NCBI GenBank assembly: GCA_040954595.2
Contig: CM082579.2
Location: forward strand, 1,550,001-1,614,000
DNA length: 64,000 nt
Source: Balanoglossus misakiensis
Taxonomy: Eukaryota > Hemichordata
Direction of reading: 5' to 3'
The notes below the pieces were generated by a model. The model was given only the letters and a program-made list of their open reading frames with translations. It was not told the origin of the DNA and did not search any database. This document shows positions 38,301-50,600 of this stretch, piece after piece. Numbering within the stretch: the first letter of the stretch is position 1; each line of letters begins with the position of its first letter. A program made the position numbers and the translations under genes.

Positions 38301-41300
38301 CCTGAGTATTTGTCATCACTTCCATGGTGGATCTTTTCAGAGGAGCTGATGTGGAGTTCTGTACAGACAAACCAAAAATAAAGACAGACCTCTTAGATCT
38401 ATGCATTAGTACACACAGTGACAGCCCACATAATTTCGCCCCATTGCAAGTTCAATGCACTAAGCAAGGCTGTCATTTTTCTGCAAATCTAAGAGAAGGC
38501 AGAATAGACATGAGGCTATGTAACTCCCTGGCTAAGAGGTTAACACTTCAGTGTAGGGTATAATGATTGGGTTTACACTCACCATCATGAGTTTACTTTC
38601 ATGTCCAGTGTAGATAACAGCTCCAAACACCCACTGAGTGTTCTTCAACTGAGCACCACGTAACAGGACCTGGTCGGGACCTAATGGTATAGGCCTACGG
38701 AACAAAACACAGTGTGTCTAGTCAACGATTATCTTTGATATTTTGTCTCGATTCAGAGTCACCAATTTCAAGATCAAAGTTACTACAATGGATATGATTG
38801 ATACAGTGTCTTCATTCATACATCAATACGTTTAGAGAAACACCCCCTGCACTTACATTTTAGAGCTGCCTCTGAGTCTGATGTTTCCCACAAACTCGTA
38901 CAGATGTCTGTTTGGTCCCTCACACTCAATTCGACCTTCCATGGCAGCAACATCTTCATGGATCAGCAAATTAGCCGTCTGTGGCAAACCCTGGCGCAAC
39001 TTGAGATTTGTTTCACCGTCTAAATTGGATGTTTCTACGTAGCACATGCCTTGGGGTTCACTGTAAAAAACAGATTTGATATGTGATGTACGCTGCTCTG
39101 TCAAATTTTCTAGAAGCAAATCACGATAGACCCTACCACCATGACACAATGCAAAACAAAAATTATAAAATCATTATTATAAATAACATAAAAAAGTATC
39201 ATTTTTGACAGTTTGTTGGAGTCACTTTCAAATCAAAGTTGATTTACCTGGATGAGAGAAGAACCAGATCTGCTGGGAATTCCTGATCATTCACAACTTT
39301 TGTAATATCGCCGACTTGCAGCTGTGAATAAGAAAACAATTCACATCAACTGACTGCTTGTTCTAGGTCTACATTAACGCAACTCTGTCTGGGATCCAAT
39401 ATGCTCTGTGGACAGTGTCTACTGAATGACAACATCTGCAATCTAATTACTGTGGTGGTGTGGTTCAACATATGTGTCACTGATTCTAATGCGTAGTAAT
39501 GTCTGAATAAGTACCTATTAAACCCATCCACAGTTTAATGTACATTATATGGCATGTCTGCCTCGTAGCAACACACACTGAGTGAAATAAGATGTCTACC
39601 CAAAAAAACTGATGATTCCTTACCTCTTTCCATTTGAGGGTCACCCATATTCCTCCTCGTAATACTGTTACATACATGAAAGAGAAATTGCAATAATAAA
39701 GGTACACATTTATCAGAGGGAAAGATAACTGTATTAAATGTTAAGAGCAAGATCAACAGCTAGGAAACTGCAAAATTTACATCAAGAAATTTACTGACCT
39801 AGTATTTTTCTATTATTCGTCTGATCATCAGCTATGTGTCTTTTCTGTAAAAGGAACGGAAAACAAAAAGTTAAATCGATGGAGACAAAATAGAACTCAT
39901 TAATTTGAACATTGTATTTCACGATTTAATTAATGAAAATGATCAATTTTTAATGATGAAAAACGCCCCTGGTGATTTCCCTCAATTAGACATACATTCA
40001 AGATCTGCACAGTGGGAAGCCAGTGGTGAATTGATAAAGACATTTCTCCAACAGTCATTTTTCTATGTGCTTAAAAGGATGTTTCACCAGTACATGTAAA
40101 AGGGTATATTTTATTCACATCAGTAGGTGACTGATTGACTTCATTAAATTTTATTAACAACATACTCAAAATGTAACACATTTCATAATTCCTTGTTAGA
40201 TAGAAATCTATAGAATATACTTACAAAATCTTCAATAATTTCTTTTATGGCTGACACACACAATATAAACAACAAGGGCACTAGAGTAGTATATCTACCA
40301 GTAGGAGAGACCATGGGAATTTGCTGAAGAGAAGAAAAAGTGAATATACATTTTTTTTAAAGATACAATATTTTGAAAATCACATTCATAATGTCTTATT
40401 CTCACTTTGCTTTGTGACATGTTTATTTTAATTTTACTGATCAGGTTACAGCTCTTTTTTAGTCAAGTGAGTCATGTTTGCACCTGTCAAACATGACCCA
40501 AAATGAACTCAGAAAGTGATGAATTAATTCTAAAAGTGGCAGGTAGGGAAGTATGGGAGTTATTTACATGCACCAAAAGATCTCACTGTATAAAATAAAT
40601 ATCACTGGCTGTATTGTAGAGTGGTTGTCTGGGTTTCGAACATAAGTATAAAAGAAAGGCTTTTAACAAACTTCATTTTAGAGTTGTCTTTTTATCCTAC
40701 AATTACTGCAAAAGTCCTCTTTCTGTTCCTGTTTTTTTTTTTTTCAAATAAATTACTGAGGTCATGATGACCTTTGTATGACCCTGCACACCACAGTGCA
40801 CAGTGTGCACGGTTGCATCCTGTTTTCAGAAGTATTTCATTTCCTGTGGTTTAAAAAGTTGATTGACTGATTATCGTGACTTACCTGTATAAGAGTGATG
40901 CACAAAAAGAAGAGATTGGAATACTTCCTGAACTGTTCAAACAAAAACTTGGGTAGAAATGTCAGCACATTATACTTGGCTGTGCTGTTGGAGAAAAAAA
41001 TTAAAATATTTACTTATATGAAATCTCACTGTAACAACCAATGTTTGATGAGTGCATAGCATAATGAGCTAGGAATGGGCGTGACCCAGTAATACTTTAC
41101 CTGACAGAATTGGACTCATATTTGACAGACTGTGCCCTGTAATTCAGATAAATTGATCTGACTTCAGCCTGTTCAGTGGGTTCTGTACCGCCTGAACCTT
41201 GGTCATCTTGGTGTTGTGGCCGTTCTGTAATTACAATGGATCAACAGTGAGCATTGACTCTCTGGAATTAATATAGACAGTGGATTTCAACAGTGCAGAC

Positions 41301-44300
41301 TCACTGATAGTGATACTGATCACATGTTACAATTACGAGAAAAAAATTCTTCATAACATTTATAGGCAATCGAATCAAGATGATGGAAAATCATGCTTTA
41401 CAGAGAGAGAGTCCATGCAATTGAAAGTCAACTTGATGCAGCGAGCACCCTTGAAATAGAGCACCTGGATTACATTTACAGGCCAAGGACACAGAAACAC
41501 AATAAATTTATTCCACTTCTCATCCAAATTCTATGTTTGTAAGGACTACAACATATGGAGAGCTTAAACAAATTCACATTGTAAAGAGTGTCTGGGTCTC
41601 AAAGAAAAGCCCACTGCCATGAAAAGATATTTGGTGGCTTTTTTGCAGCAACTGACACTAATATTCATACGACTGTGAAATGCGTGGGTGTGTCACCAGG
41701 GTATAAGCTTTCAAATATGCATTGACATGTTTGTACTCAGGAAATACTACGAAAGGGCTTTCAAAAATAGCTTGGAATATCAAGCATGCTAAATACATGT
41801 AGCTATTAGCTGTACTGTCATTGACATCAGAATTAATCAATATCATAATTTAAAATCATTGTAGAGAAATTAAAATGAATATTCAATTGTTAAACTTCCT
41901 CAAATCATTGTTTGTTTTCTGAAAATGATGATTAGTTTCATACATCCCTCATTATGTATGTGCATATCAATGTAATTTGATGGATTTATGTACGTCATAG
42001 AAACTCTATGCATTATGAACGATCTGAAAAATGTTATAACAAATATGTAACATGCCGTAATAGGGTACTGCATGATTTTATCTAATACCGGGCAATTAGT
42101 TTTTGGATTTTGAAAGAATACATGGAAAATAGCAATTGATATGTAAACACATACACAAATGCACTCTAGTGATAAATGCATTTGTACTTGTAGGTAGGCT
42201 CATACCTGCAATCAAAATTACTGTTATAACTATCAGAATTTGAAGTATGCCCTTTAGTATGTCTGTTTTATATGTATGCTCTTTAGTACATGTCTGTTTT
42301 ATATGAAGTGCCTGGACTGAAATGTAACATTCTGTGTTTACTCTGCAATACTCTGTGTCAATATCAGACTAATAGGTCACCTGTCACTGATTTATGTGTA
42401 CACTCTGAGCCAATACATGTATTCATAGCTCTTGGCATGAGATTTTACCGTATTCTTTCTTTTTCTGTTCTGCCCTTCAGCTCAACTATCTATAGTCTAT
42501 GTAGGCCATGAGCCGAGGTCAAAGATCAATCATTGCCTATCATCATTCCGATCATCAGATGTTCATTTCCGTATCACACCAAATTGACTCATAGCATATT
42601 TTTTACATGACACAGTGTCACTGGACGCAAAACAAGTATAAGTAAATTAAATTCCAAGCACTGGAAAATCTACAGCATGGCTACTGCCAGCGCTGGCTAC
42701 CAGTCTGGTAACTGCAGCTCAATATACTTTCCTATTTTGCACTCATTTTAACTCAATCATCACCAGTACTGTACGGAAGTGGTCAATAATGATTCCCAGT
42801 AAGACAATACAGGGCTATTGGGCCCCATCAATACAAATCTATAATTAAGAGAATAGCATTCAGAATAATACATGAAGCTGGCTTTCATTTTCACAAGCTC
42901 ATTATGTAAGATACATGCCTAGCAAGAATATTGATACCAGACTAGCTATCATGCTGACCCTGACTATTTTTTACAATCATAAGCAAATGGCTGTGATTTA
43001 TAATTTAATTGGGAATACCTATCTTTAAAATGGTACCATCTGGTACTATGGTCACTAAGTTAAATAACTAAGTGTACTGGTACATAAGAGAATAAGCAGT
43101 TATTGGCAAACTATTAAATGGATGCATGCAACAAGTTTATGGAAAAATGAAAAGAAAGGAATAAGAGAGATGAAGAGACAAGGGAGGGAGAGACATAAAA
43201 GAGGGGAGGGGCAATCTCCTTTGCAATGAAAAATGTTTATTTTTCACTAAATATCTCATTCACATAGTCAAGGACCTCTAGAATGACTTCCATATTTGTT
43301 TGTCAAACCACAATAATAACCTACTGCATTGGATGGATGGATGTTATTTTTCCCCTTTTTCAATTTCACTTTACTTTTTTTATTAACCTGATATTTATTT
43401 CAAGGTAATTTAAATAAACCTCCTATATCTATATATTCCCTTTACAGTAATTGCAATACAGATTTGTCACTTTTGCTTTCAATACATTCAACTGACCCCC
43501 CCCCCCCCCTATTATCCATTATTCATGATTTCTTGTACACAGCTGTGAACATGCCAGCCTTCATCATTCAAAAAATATATCATCTGATAAATAATAATCT
43601 ATTGATGTACATCAACATAATTTCTTTCTATTGCAAACAAAACTTAGAAAATAAAGAAGGAATCATGGCCTAGTGGTCAGGGTACAGACTCATAAATGGC
43701 AGGTTATGGGTTCAATTCCGGGACATTGCTATAGGTTTTTTGAGGATGGTAATTTCATGGCCATAATGTTTTTCTCTGGGTGGAGTGGCTTTGTATAGGT
43801 GATTCGCACCTGTTCAAGTCATCCTATCCTTGGTGGACATACTTTCTCTGTTTTCTATAATTACACATTTCTTTTTTTCTTATCTAGAGATCTAAGAGAT
43901 GTCAAGCAACCGCATAAACTAGTTTTTTTTTTCTGACATTTGCAAAGAACTGCCAACAGAATCATGTATTGTTTTGTGTTGACACCTAAATAAATAGCTT
44001 CATTATTTACATGGCCTTCTCAGTATCATAGGGAACTCAATTTCAACTGTTGCTATGGTGATGCAGTTGTGGGGTGAAATTATGACAAAATGTTGAGAGA
44101 GTAAAACTGAAAGCTTCTTGTTTTGATCGCACGACACACCCACGGCAAGAACCTCAGTGGGAACCGGTTCAACCGCTGACCTCTACCCGGATCCAGAGGT
44201 GTGAATTGCTTGGTTTACAAATCACATTCATATTTAAATTAGTGTGACCAGCTACTTACACTGTCTATTGTCGATTTCAACAAGCATTGCAAGCTAAATG

Positions 44301-44496
44301 CATGCAGTGAGTACATATCCACAGTTTAATATATCATTATCATTTTCAACACAACTGAATGGGAAAATAGAGAATATAAAAACCCAGAAAACAGCCTCAC
44401 AATAATGACGAGACAGTTAAAAACGTCGGACTCACCTGAACCTCCTCTGAGAATACCCCTAAAATGCCGATCGAAATAAGCCCTTACAGTATCCAT
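23975..44496 (-). CDS. ATP8A1/2: ATP8A-type P4-ATPase, phospholipid-translocating flippase (complete, 36 exons)
   Basis: The catalytic flippase subunit uses ATP to move aminophospholipids to the cytosolic leaflet and normally works with a CDC50/TMEM30 partner. Exons: 44436-44496, 41101-41224, 40885-40984, 40225-40323, 39799-39844, 39624-39664, 39248-39321, 38857-39060, 38583-38694, 38302-38358, 37947-38049, 37694-37821, 37422-37588, 37171-37240, 36913-37027, 36581-36663, 36262-36311, 35951-36020, 35600-35684, 35416-35468, 35115-35249, 34636-34726, 34290-34444, 33799-33881, 33536-33641, 33047-33235, 31953-32027, 30993-31115, 30614-30754, 30183-30239, 29286-29393, 28709-28797, 26885-26986, 24745-24830, 24220-24263 and 23975-24028. 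They join to 3480 nt, 1159 aa plus stop. Hallmarks: DGET 196-199, PISL 363-366, DKTGTLT with Asp416, TGDK 679-682, GDGANDV 794-800, TM5 Lys859-Asn860 and the C-terminal GYAFSQ. It is a single gene where vertebrates have ATP8A1 and ATP8A2. Confidence 0.97.
24070..24129. repeat. (AAAC)n followed by (GAAT)n microsatellite
   Basis: About nine AAAC units (24070-24106) followed, after a few bases, by about four GAAT units (24111-24129). The tract lies in the last intron of ATP8A, between exons 35 and 36. Confidence 0.95.
24831..28708. other. ATP8A1/2: ATP8A introns 32 and 33 (long, apart from exon 33)
   Basis: Two long introns (26987-28708 and 24831-26884) flank exon 33. Apart from the half-site cluster, I see AT-rich sequence without recognisable exons, RNA genes or mobile elements. 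Open frames on both strands here are short and show no homology. Confidence 0.5.
25437..25476. promoter_or_regulatory. Cluster of nuclear-receptor half-sites in ATP8A intron 33
   Basis: TGACCT-3 nt-AGGTCA (25437-25451) is followed 8 bp later by TGACCT-5 nt-AGGTCA (25460-25476). These are perfect everted pairs of the AGGTCA half-site, with a further TGACCT at about 25414. The arrangement resembles a nuclear-receptor response element; function is inferred from sequence alone. Confidence 0.35.
30499..30600. repeat. Degenerate TGGT/ATGG low-complexity tract in an ATP8A intron
   Basis: TGGTTGGTTGGT repeats decay into GATGG-rich sequence between exons 29 and 30. The small open frame across it (poly Asn/Pro/Ser) is a by-product of the repeat. 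Confidence 0.8.
31540..31614 (-). CDS. ATP8A1/2: ATP8A exon 27b (alternative, probably mutually exclusive copy)
   Basis: A second 75-bp phase-0 exon (CTCCTTAG acceptor, GTAAGC donor) encodes 25 aa homologous to exon 27a, with 11 of 25 residues identical. Its second half reads [15 protein letters not shown] against [15 protein letters not shown], and the WF, S, LFD, W and YNV positions are kept. Either exon joins exon 26 to exon 28 ([11 protein letters not shown]) in frame. Including both would repeat TM5-TM6 residues and should disrupt the fold, so mutually exclusive use is the natural reading. It would change the residues lining the exoplasmic end of the TM5-TM6 region. The frame is open, and the conserved residues argue against a dead duplicate. 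Use in transcripts is not shown. Confidence 0.82.
31953..32027 (-). CDS. ATP8A1/2: ATP8A exon 27a (canonical TM5-TM6 segment)
   Basis: A 75-bp phase-0 exon (25 aa, residues 868-892) with a CATTTTAG acceptor and GTAAGT donor. It encodes the end of TM5, the exoplasmic turn and the start of TM6; its second half is [15 protein letters not shown], close to the human ATP8A form. It directly follows the exon encoding [11 protein letters not shown] homologous exon of identical length and phase lies 338 bp downstream at 31540-31614. Confidence 0.93.
35347..35382. repeat. (GACA)n microsatellite
   Basis: About nine GACA units in the short ATP8A intron between exons 20 and 21. Confidence 0.95.
37086..37117. 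repeat. (CT)n/(GTCT)n microsatellite
   Basis: A GTCT run leading into about nine CT units, in the intron between ATP8A exons 14 and 15. On the transcribed strand it is a purine (AG) tract. Confidence 0.92.
37422..37588 (-). CDS. ATP8A1/2: ATP8A exon 13: phosphorylation site
   Basis: Encodes residues 384-438, including [19 protein letters not shown]. Asp416 in DKTGT is the residue phosphorylated in the P-type ATPase cycle. The exon leads from the TM4 exit into the nucleotide-binding domain. The donor is GTACGT, with the frame continued by the acidic exon 14. Confidence 0.95.
38857..39060 (-). CDS. ATP8A1/2: ATP8A exon 8: actuator domain with DGET
   Basis: The longest exon of the gene encodes the actuator-domain core, [18 protein letters not shown]. 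Glu198 of DGET is the P4-type residue that directs water to hydrolyse the aspartyl-phosphate. The rest ([20 protein letters not shown]) follows the ATP8A pattern closely. Confidence 0.95.
43496..43509. repeat. Poly-C run (14 nt)
   Basis: Fourteen consecutive C in ATP8A intron 1. Length in the assembly may be unreliable. Confidence 0.9.
43665..43740 (+). mobile_element. tRNA-derived SINE head (degenerate tRNA-like sequence)
   Basis: A perfect polymerase III A box (TGGCCTAGTGG, about 43669) and a perfect B box (GGTTCAATTCC, about 43710) are spaced about as in a tRNA gene. The acceptor and T-stem arms do not pair properly, so it is not a working tRNA; a SINE head is the best reading. The 3' body probably runs past 43740, but its end is not defined. 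It lies antisense to ATP8A in intron 1. Confidence 0.65.
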
Positions 44497-44663
44497 ACTG
44501 GTAATATTAATATACTGGTTTCACTAATTCGCAATTCCAGTCTTGTGTGCAACACAGCCGCATCGTTTGTCACATAAAGTTTACCATTATCAGTTAATTT
44601 TTAACACAGTTGTTAGACGTCCATACGGCAGACCATGAGTAACTGTCACGTCCGTCTGCTAGA

Positions 44664-44676
44664 ATATATATATAAT
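44664..44676 (-). promoter_or_regulatory. Possible TATA element upstream of ATP8A
   Basis: An ATATATATATAAT tract lies about 170 bp upstream of the ATP8A ATG (44496). If used, transcription would start near 44632 and leave a 5' UTR of about 135 nt. It could equally be a simple AT repeat. Confidence 0.3.
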
Positions 44677-44679
44677 CTA

Positions 44680-46754
44680 CTGAATATTTATGAGGTTGAC
44701 AGAGATGGCGCTATTCATCTAAGTGCAGTGGTGCCCTGATGAGGCGACTAGTTTCATGTGTTTAATTAAAAGATTAATTACACGCAAAAGATACAATCCA
44801 TCTTATTTCACAACAACACTACAAATCCACAAGTTACACTGAGATAGAAAAAAAACACGATTCATCTTTATTACCGTAATCAATTCTATTTGTTCACACA
44901 GAGAAAATAAATCCACTTGAACACTTAGCTAGCAAATAGAACAGTTTCCTTCGATCAATTCAGCGATCAGGAAGACTGTTCAACAATCAACATCTTCCTT
45001 GTATTTCAGATTCAGATAATTGTAATGATAAAGTCACCCATAGTAATGGAAAAAGCATTATGTTACTGTATGACAGTAGCTATATTATTTACACCAAACT
45101 TATTCCAAGATTCCTGATGTCATGCAAAATTCTTGATTCCCTCAAGGACCAGTGATAGGTAACAGAACAGGCCACTTCTATGACCCTGATGTATGCTTGC
45201 AGACCAACAAAACACCAGGATTGTACTATATAAAGATCGGTCAGGGGTAATGAAAGTGACTTATTTTGACATTTCTGTTGAACACACCCCTGATTTTGGT
45301 GGTTTCCTTGACAAATGCATCTGCTGTTCCTGACCCAAAGAATGGGTCTAATAGCATCTCAAATCCACCCCCCCCCCCCAATATGAATGAATATTCTGAC
45401 ATTACTATTAGGAGTTGCAAGCTTTGCTCTGAAAAATCCCTCAGCTGAGGTCCCTGAAATTCAAGTGCCATATTCATATCGAGAAACTCTACAAAACATG
45501 CAGGGGAATTGTTAAGGAAATTCGATTTAATACAAAGTCTCTACTGCCAGAGTGTAGCAATTTCCTGGACTCACCCCTATTTTATCAGATTGAATAATTT
45601 TAATTCTATTACTGACTTATCTGATGAATGTCTTGTCAATAAACAAAAGCCATTTTCCTTTGCGTAAATCAAAGTGGATATTTTTCTTTCAATTTGACAA
45701 CAATGTAAATAATTGTCACAAAAGATTTCATTGGATTGTGAAGACAGGAAGTTTATTCCTTGCATTGTGGGTAATGACCCGGTCATAGTTCAAGGTGGGT
45801 CAAGATATAGGTAATTTACATGTCAAGTCAAGGCTGTCCTATTTCACTTTATTATAATGGCTGTGGTCTACATGCAAGGTCACTTCTCATTGGTTGAAAA
45901 GCATGGATCATCCCGCTATCCTGTTTTGATTACCAATCAGGACCACTTTGTCTGTCCAATAATTAACAGTCAAAATGATCTCTGGGTTGGCAGTAATTGT
46001 CACAGATAAAATTCATAAAAATTGGCACGACTGCAGAGGATAGCGAGAGATACAGGTTATCATGTATACAGCTTCCCAATGTGGAACACCGGTTGCAGAG
46101 ACATTCCAAATAAATTAGACGAATGGTAAATTTCCGAGTTGAAGCCAGCAGAAGCCATAGCAAAATACAGCTGCAAAACAGAGAAGAATCATCGTACAAC
46201 ATCTAAGCCAAAGACATACATGCATGTCAAAAAACAAAAACAAAACAGCTCTATTAAGAATTTCATTTCATTGTGTATTAAATATCTCCAAAAATTTGCG
46301 TACAAAATCAAATCTACAGCTGAGACATAGTTGAAAACTTGAACATTTTTCTTGATGACGCCTAACAAAAAAAGCAAACAACAGCATAGATTTGAAAAAT
46401 GTACATTCACTGAATTGCAAGGTCCGAGTACCTCCCACAGTGCATAGTGACTATATACAAATACATGTATTGGTTTATCTCCCAAATTTCTTCAAATCAC
46501 ACCTCAAAGTATTAATTTCATCAGTTGTGTCTATTACACAAGGAATTTCTGGAAATTTACATGTACTGAAGCGAACATGAAAAATACAAAGCAAAAAATA
46601 AACAACAACAACCAACAAAGCGAAGAAATATCTCTGAATGGATCTCTAATCTGTCTACTAGAATTATATCTGGCAAAATATTCTTATTTACATCCTGGTT
46701 GAATACAATGATGCATGAGCCATGCACCTAGGCAGTGATTGGTTTGAACTGTTG
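44680..46754. other. Spacer between ATP8A promoter and ubinuclein 3' end
   Basis: Holds the ATP8A upstream region and the 3' UTR of the ubinuclein gene (minus strand). A C12 run sits at 45368-45379. No protein or RNA gene was recognised; open frames of 60-98 codons on both strands show no homology and overlap each other freely. Confidence 0.55.
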
Positions 46755-47628
46755 CTATGGATACTTCCGTGGCATTGTTGGAGTGCCTTCTCTGCTGTAG
46801 GGAGTCTCTGGGAATCGGGAATAATAGAGAGAGAAGGGTGGTCGTTAGTCGTGTGACAAAGATTCGATTCTTTCAGTGATAGTAAATCGAGATGGTGAAT
46901 ATGCATATACTGGAGTAACATGAATGGGCAATATCACACCATTTTCTAATACTAGGATGAGTTGATTTTACTAGCCAGTACAATGTAAAGGTCTTGTCTG
47001 ACAGAATGCATTGCACTCATTTTATGCTGCACTGATTAGGAAGGGCTATTAACCTAAAAAATTATATAACATTGTACAAGTAAAATCCAATCATCGATGA
47101 AAATGACAAAACAAACCTCAGCACACTCTAACAAATACCTCCACAGGTAAGTAAGAGCCACATAGGTACAAAACAAGATAACGTTTAGCTTGTGATCAAA
47201 TACAGTTACAATGTACAAAAGCAGTGGGTTTATAACACTGAACACAACCATGCTAAGGAATTGGAAATGATGATTTTGAGGAACAATGCTTGCAACTGTT
47301 TTCTAGCTACTCTCAGGTAATAGAAATATAATGACAATCAGGCAACTTGAAAACTGCCTCTATCAACATGTCAAACCGTTTAATATGTATGAAGTGAAAA
47401 AAGTGATGTTACAGAAATGGATAAGCAGGTGGTGCAGTTTAATAAAGACTTATTACAAGTTATTCTAGTCTAGGCTAAGCTAAGCTGTGAGGTGGTGGCT
47501 TATTGCAAATTAGGTGATGCACATTTCTTTCTTTTATTTACCTGTATAAGACTGGTGTTGGAATGATTGCAGAGGAGGAGGTAGTTGATGGTGTGGAGGA
47601 CTGCTATGCATAGAAGTGTACAAAGCAC
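46755..47628 (-). CDS. UBN1/2: Ubinuclein exons 13-14: conserved C-terminal tail
   Basis: Exon 13 (47542-47628) encodes [17 protein letters not shown] and a Gln/His-rich stretch. Exon 14 (46755-46807) encodes [17 protein letters not shown] before the TAG at 46755-46757. The last exon is set by phase and by likeness of [10 protein letters not shown] to the human C-terminus GPAVPRKL. A competing AG (CTACAG) 11 bp further in gives the wrong frame. Confidence 0.85.
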
Positions 47629-50600
47629 CTGAAAATACAGCGGACATAAGATCAGCTGTAACTTTCCAACTCTCTCTCTCTCCAATCAAGGCGTTTTACC
47701 AATCGATGGATTTATGGTGCAAGATTTCATTTAGTTTTCAATTATAATGTCTTAGAGGTAAGCATGAATGCCAATTAAAGAGCTTAATAAATTACCATTA
47801 ACTTTAAGTTTAAACTGATTTACTGCAATTACTTTTGTCTGTAAAGTTTTCTATTTAAAAACTGTAATTACACAATGTTGTTAGTATATTTAAAGAGACA
47901 ATGTCATCCACTTTTGACATTATTTTGCTTAATTCATTTTTTATGAAACCTACTCATTCACTGAGTGTTACATCTAAAGAGTGTCAAGAGTGGACAATGT
48001 TGCCTCTTTAAACATGATTCATGAGCTCCTGAATGAGTGACAACAATTAACACCATGACAACATTGCAAATGAATGAATTGTGCATTAATTTTCACTGTT
48101 GCAATTTTGCCAAATGATACATTTCTTTAAAAACAAATGATTTGGCATCTCATGACCTATCATGTGCTTCAAGCTGAACTGTATCTGGTTGACAACATAC
48201 CTGGTCCATGTAAGTGGCTGTAGGTGCCTGGTGCTGGCCCAGTAATGATGGCGTCTCTTGACAGGGGATGATGTTTGGGTAAGGGGGAATCTCTTGACAG
48301 ATCTACCAGGGTTATACTCTGATACCCGGCCATGTTTGGATTCGTCACATTGTTTGAGCCTCCCAGTAATCCGCTGTTGTTGGACACGCTTCGCATTCCC
48401 TGCGCTGTTGTTGTCGTGGCGATGATTGGACCCTGAGTTACCACTGACGACGTTTGCAACAAGCGAGGTGACACGTTCCTGGTTAACAGAGATTCCCCGT
48501 AGCCGCTCGATGAAGTTGGCAGCTGAGACGTCATCTGTGATGACATGATCTTGGTCATTGGAGGCATACTGCTTGTCTTGGTGCTTTTCACTGGTTTACT
48601 GCTGTACACGGTTGTTGGAGTGTTCATAACATTGCTGCTGTACAAGGCCGAGGTGGAAATGGGCGATTTGGAAACGTAACCTTGAAACACAACAGGTTTT
48701 CCACTGTTACTGTTTGATTTGTCAGTCATTGTACTGTACAGACTTCGGAGTTCCTGAGATGAAGATGGCGAGGTTCTGTGTGCAGCAGCAGGCTTGCTAT
48801 TGGCTGCGCTTGTTTTCTGCTCGTCGTTCTTCATGGGCGACGATCGACTCACACTTTGGCTGAACGACGCCAGTATTGCCGTGGCAGAGTTACCCTGAAG
48901 TTCGTTCTGCGTGACAACAGGGGGTCTCATTAAGCTGTGACTCGAAGTCATAGTATGCGCCTGCTTGGAGGTTGCAAGCGCCGTGGACGAACTTGAAACC
49001 AGTCTCGTGGAAGTCGTTGTAAATATTGTTCGGTTCGCTTGGGTTGCGGGCAATGTCAGGTTTGTTGGGACGTGGATGGGAGCATTGCTCTTACTGGTGC
49101 CTGTGATTTGCGCGTTTGTTGAAGCCTTGGAAGGTGGCATCTGCTCAACATTGGACTTCAGCAGCAGGGACGAGGAAACTTGCAGGTCAACTGGTGAAGC
49201 AATTAACTTCTGCTTTTTGACACTTGGCTCAAGCGTGCTGGGTTTGCTTTGAACCAATTTGGGAGGAACTTTACTCTCATAATTTAAAACTGAAGCTTTA
49301 GTTTGATAAGACATGCCCTTGTCCATGCTCTGTAACATTGACACTGGGAGGGGAGAGACCCGAACTTGAGGGCTCATACTCTTATGAAGGTTCAGGGCTT
49401 TCTGAGGCTCATCAATCTTGCTTGTGTTTCCAATTCCTTTCCAGGCATTCACGTTGAGTTCCTTTTTACCAGACAGGTTAAGAGCAAGAGAACTAGAAGT
49501 TGACATAATGGTCGTGACAGGAGCAGAAGCAGGGGAGGTGTTGCTACTGGTAAATGTAGAGCCACTGGACGTGCCACTACCGCCACCAACCACAGCGGAA
49601 GTCTTAGCGCTCTCTGCAATGCTCTTCTCGCGTTTCAAGAGTTCCTTCTTCAGCATGGCCGAGACACTCGACATTGGAAACGAGGCGGCCGCCAGTTTTT
49701 CCTTCCTCATCAGCTCGCTTTTCAGAATTGCCGAAATGCTGCTGGCCGACGTTGCCGTTGTAATGGGCAATTGTTTCTCCTTCTCTTTCTTGATTTGGCA
49801 GAGTTCGTCACTTTCCTGGGATTCTTCTGTTGTGCAGATGGAGGGTGTTTTCTCAGCATAGTCCAGCAAGGTGAGCACATTGTTCTCTGCCGGAGCATTG
49901 ACGTTGCTCTCACCTACGTTACTATCCCCTGTCACCTTTTTCACTGTTGCCTGCTTCTTCACCGTGGTAGGGGTTGTGCTTTGTGTTACGCTTACAAACT
50001 TCTTCTGCTTGTTGGGTGCTAGAGTCAAATGCCCATGCATAGAACGGCTTTCCTTAAACAGCATCCTAACAAAAACAGAAATCATATTCAGAAAACAAGC
50101 ACGACACATTCCAATTTTTTTTCTAAAAAGAATCGAAACTCTCTACTCTCAAAGACAAAGTATTGCACAGAAGTTGTTGTGGACCATTATCTGCTCACCT
50201 TGTCTGCATCCATCCCTGAGGCCACAGTTGTTTGACTTCAGCATCTAGAAACTGTTTGAGGTAGTCTTCTGCTGACTGCGATCGTGTCTTGGACATCTCG
50301 TACGTCTTCACTTTGACAGCCACCACATCACACAACAACTTCCTGTCACAAAATTTAACATGTAAATGTTATTTTTCTATCCCATAATTACCTATATCTT
50401 CGCTCTAAAGCTATTGGCAGGGCAAACTTCCAGTACACGTTGCCAAGGCTACAAATGTCACTAAAGGTACAGATACAGTCACCTATGCATATGTAACCAT
50501 GGTTACCATGGAAAGTAAGGATTTAGTCAATCACAGATTATCACAGGGTGTGCCCTGACCCCATGTCATTCACAATTCACAATTCAAAGGATTAACCTAA

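Larger units (their letters stand above)
41225..44435. other. ATP8A1/2: ATP8A intron 1 (about 3.2 kb)
   Basis: AT-rich intron with a tRNA-like SINE (43665-43740), a C14 homopolymer (43496-43509) and a near-tandem duplication around 42253-42304, in which CTTTAGTA..TGTCTGTTTTATATG occurs twice. No additional exons were recognised. Confidence 0.55.

Noticed and set aside
46784-46800. Alternative acceptor CTACAG for the last ubinuclein exon
   Set aside because: It shifts the frame and loses the [10 protein letters not shown] end that resembles the human C-terminus.
48965-49861. Plus-strand open frames of 95 and 147 codons
   Set aside because: They are antisense shadows of the large Ser/Thr-rich ubinuclein exon.
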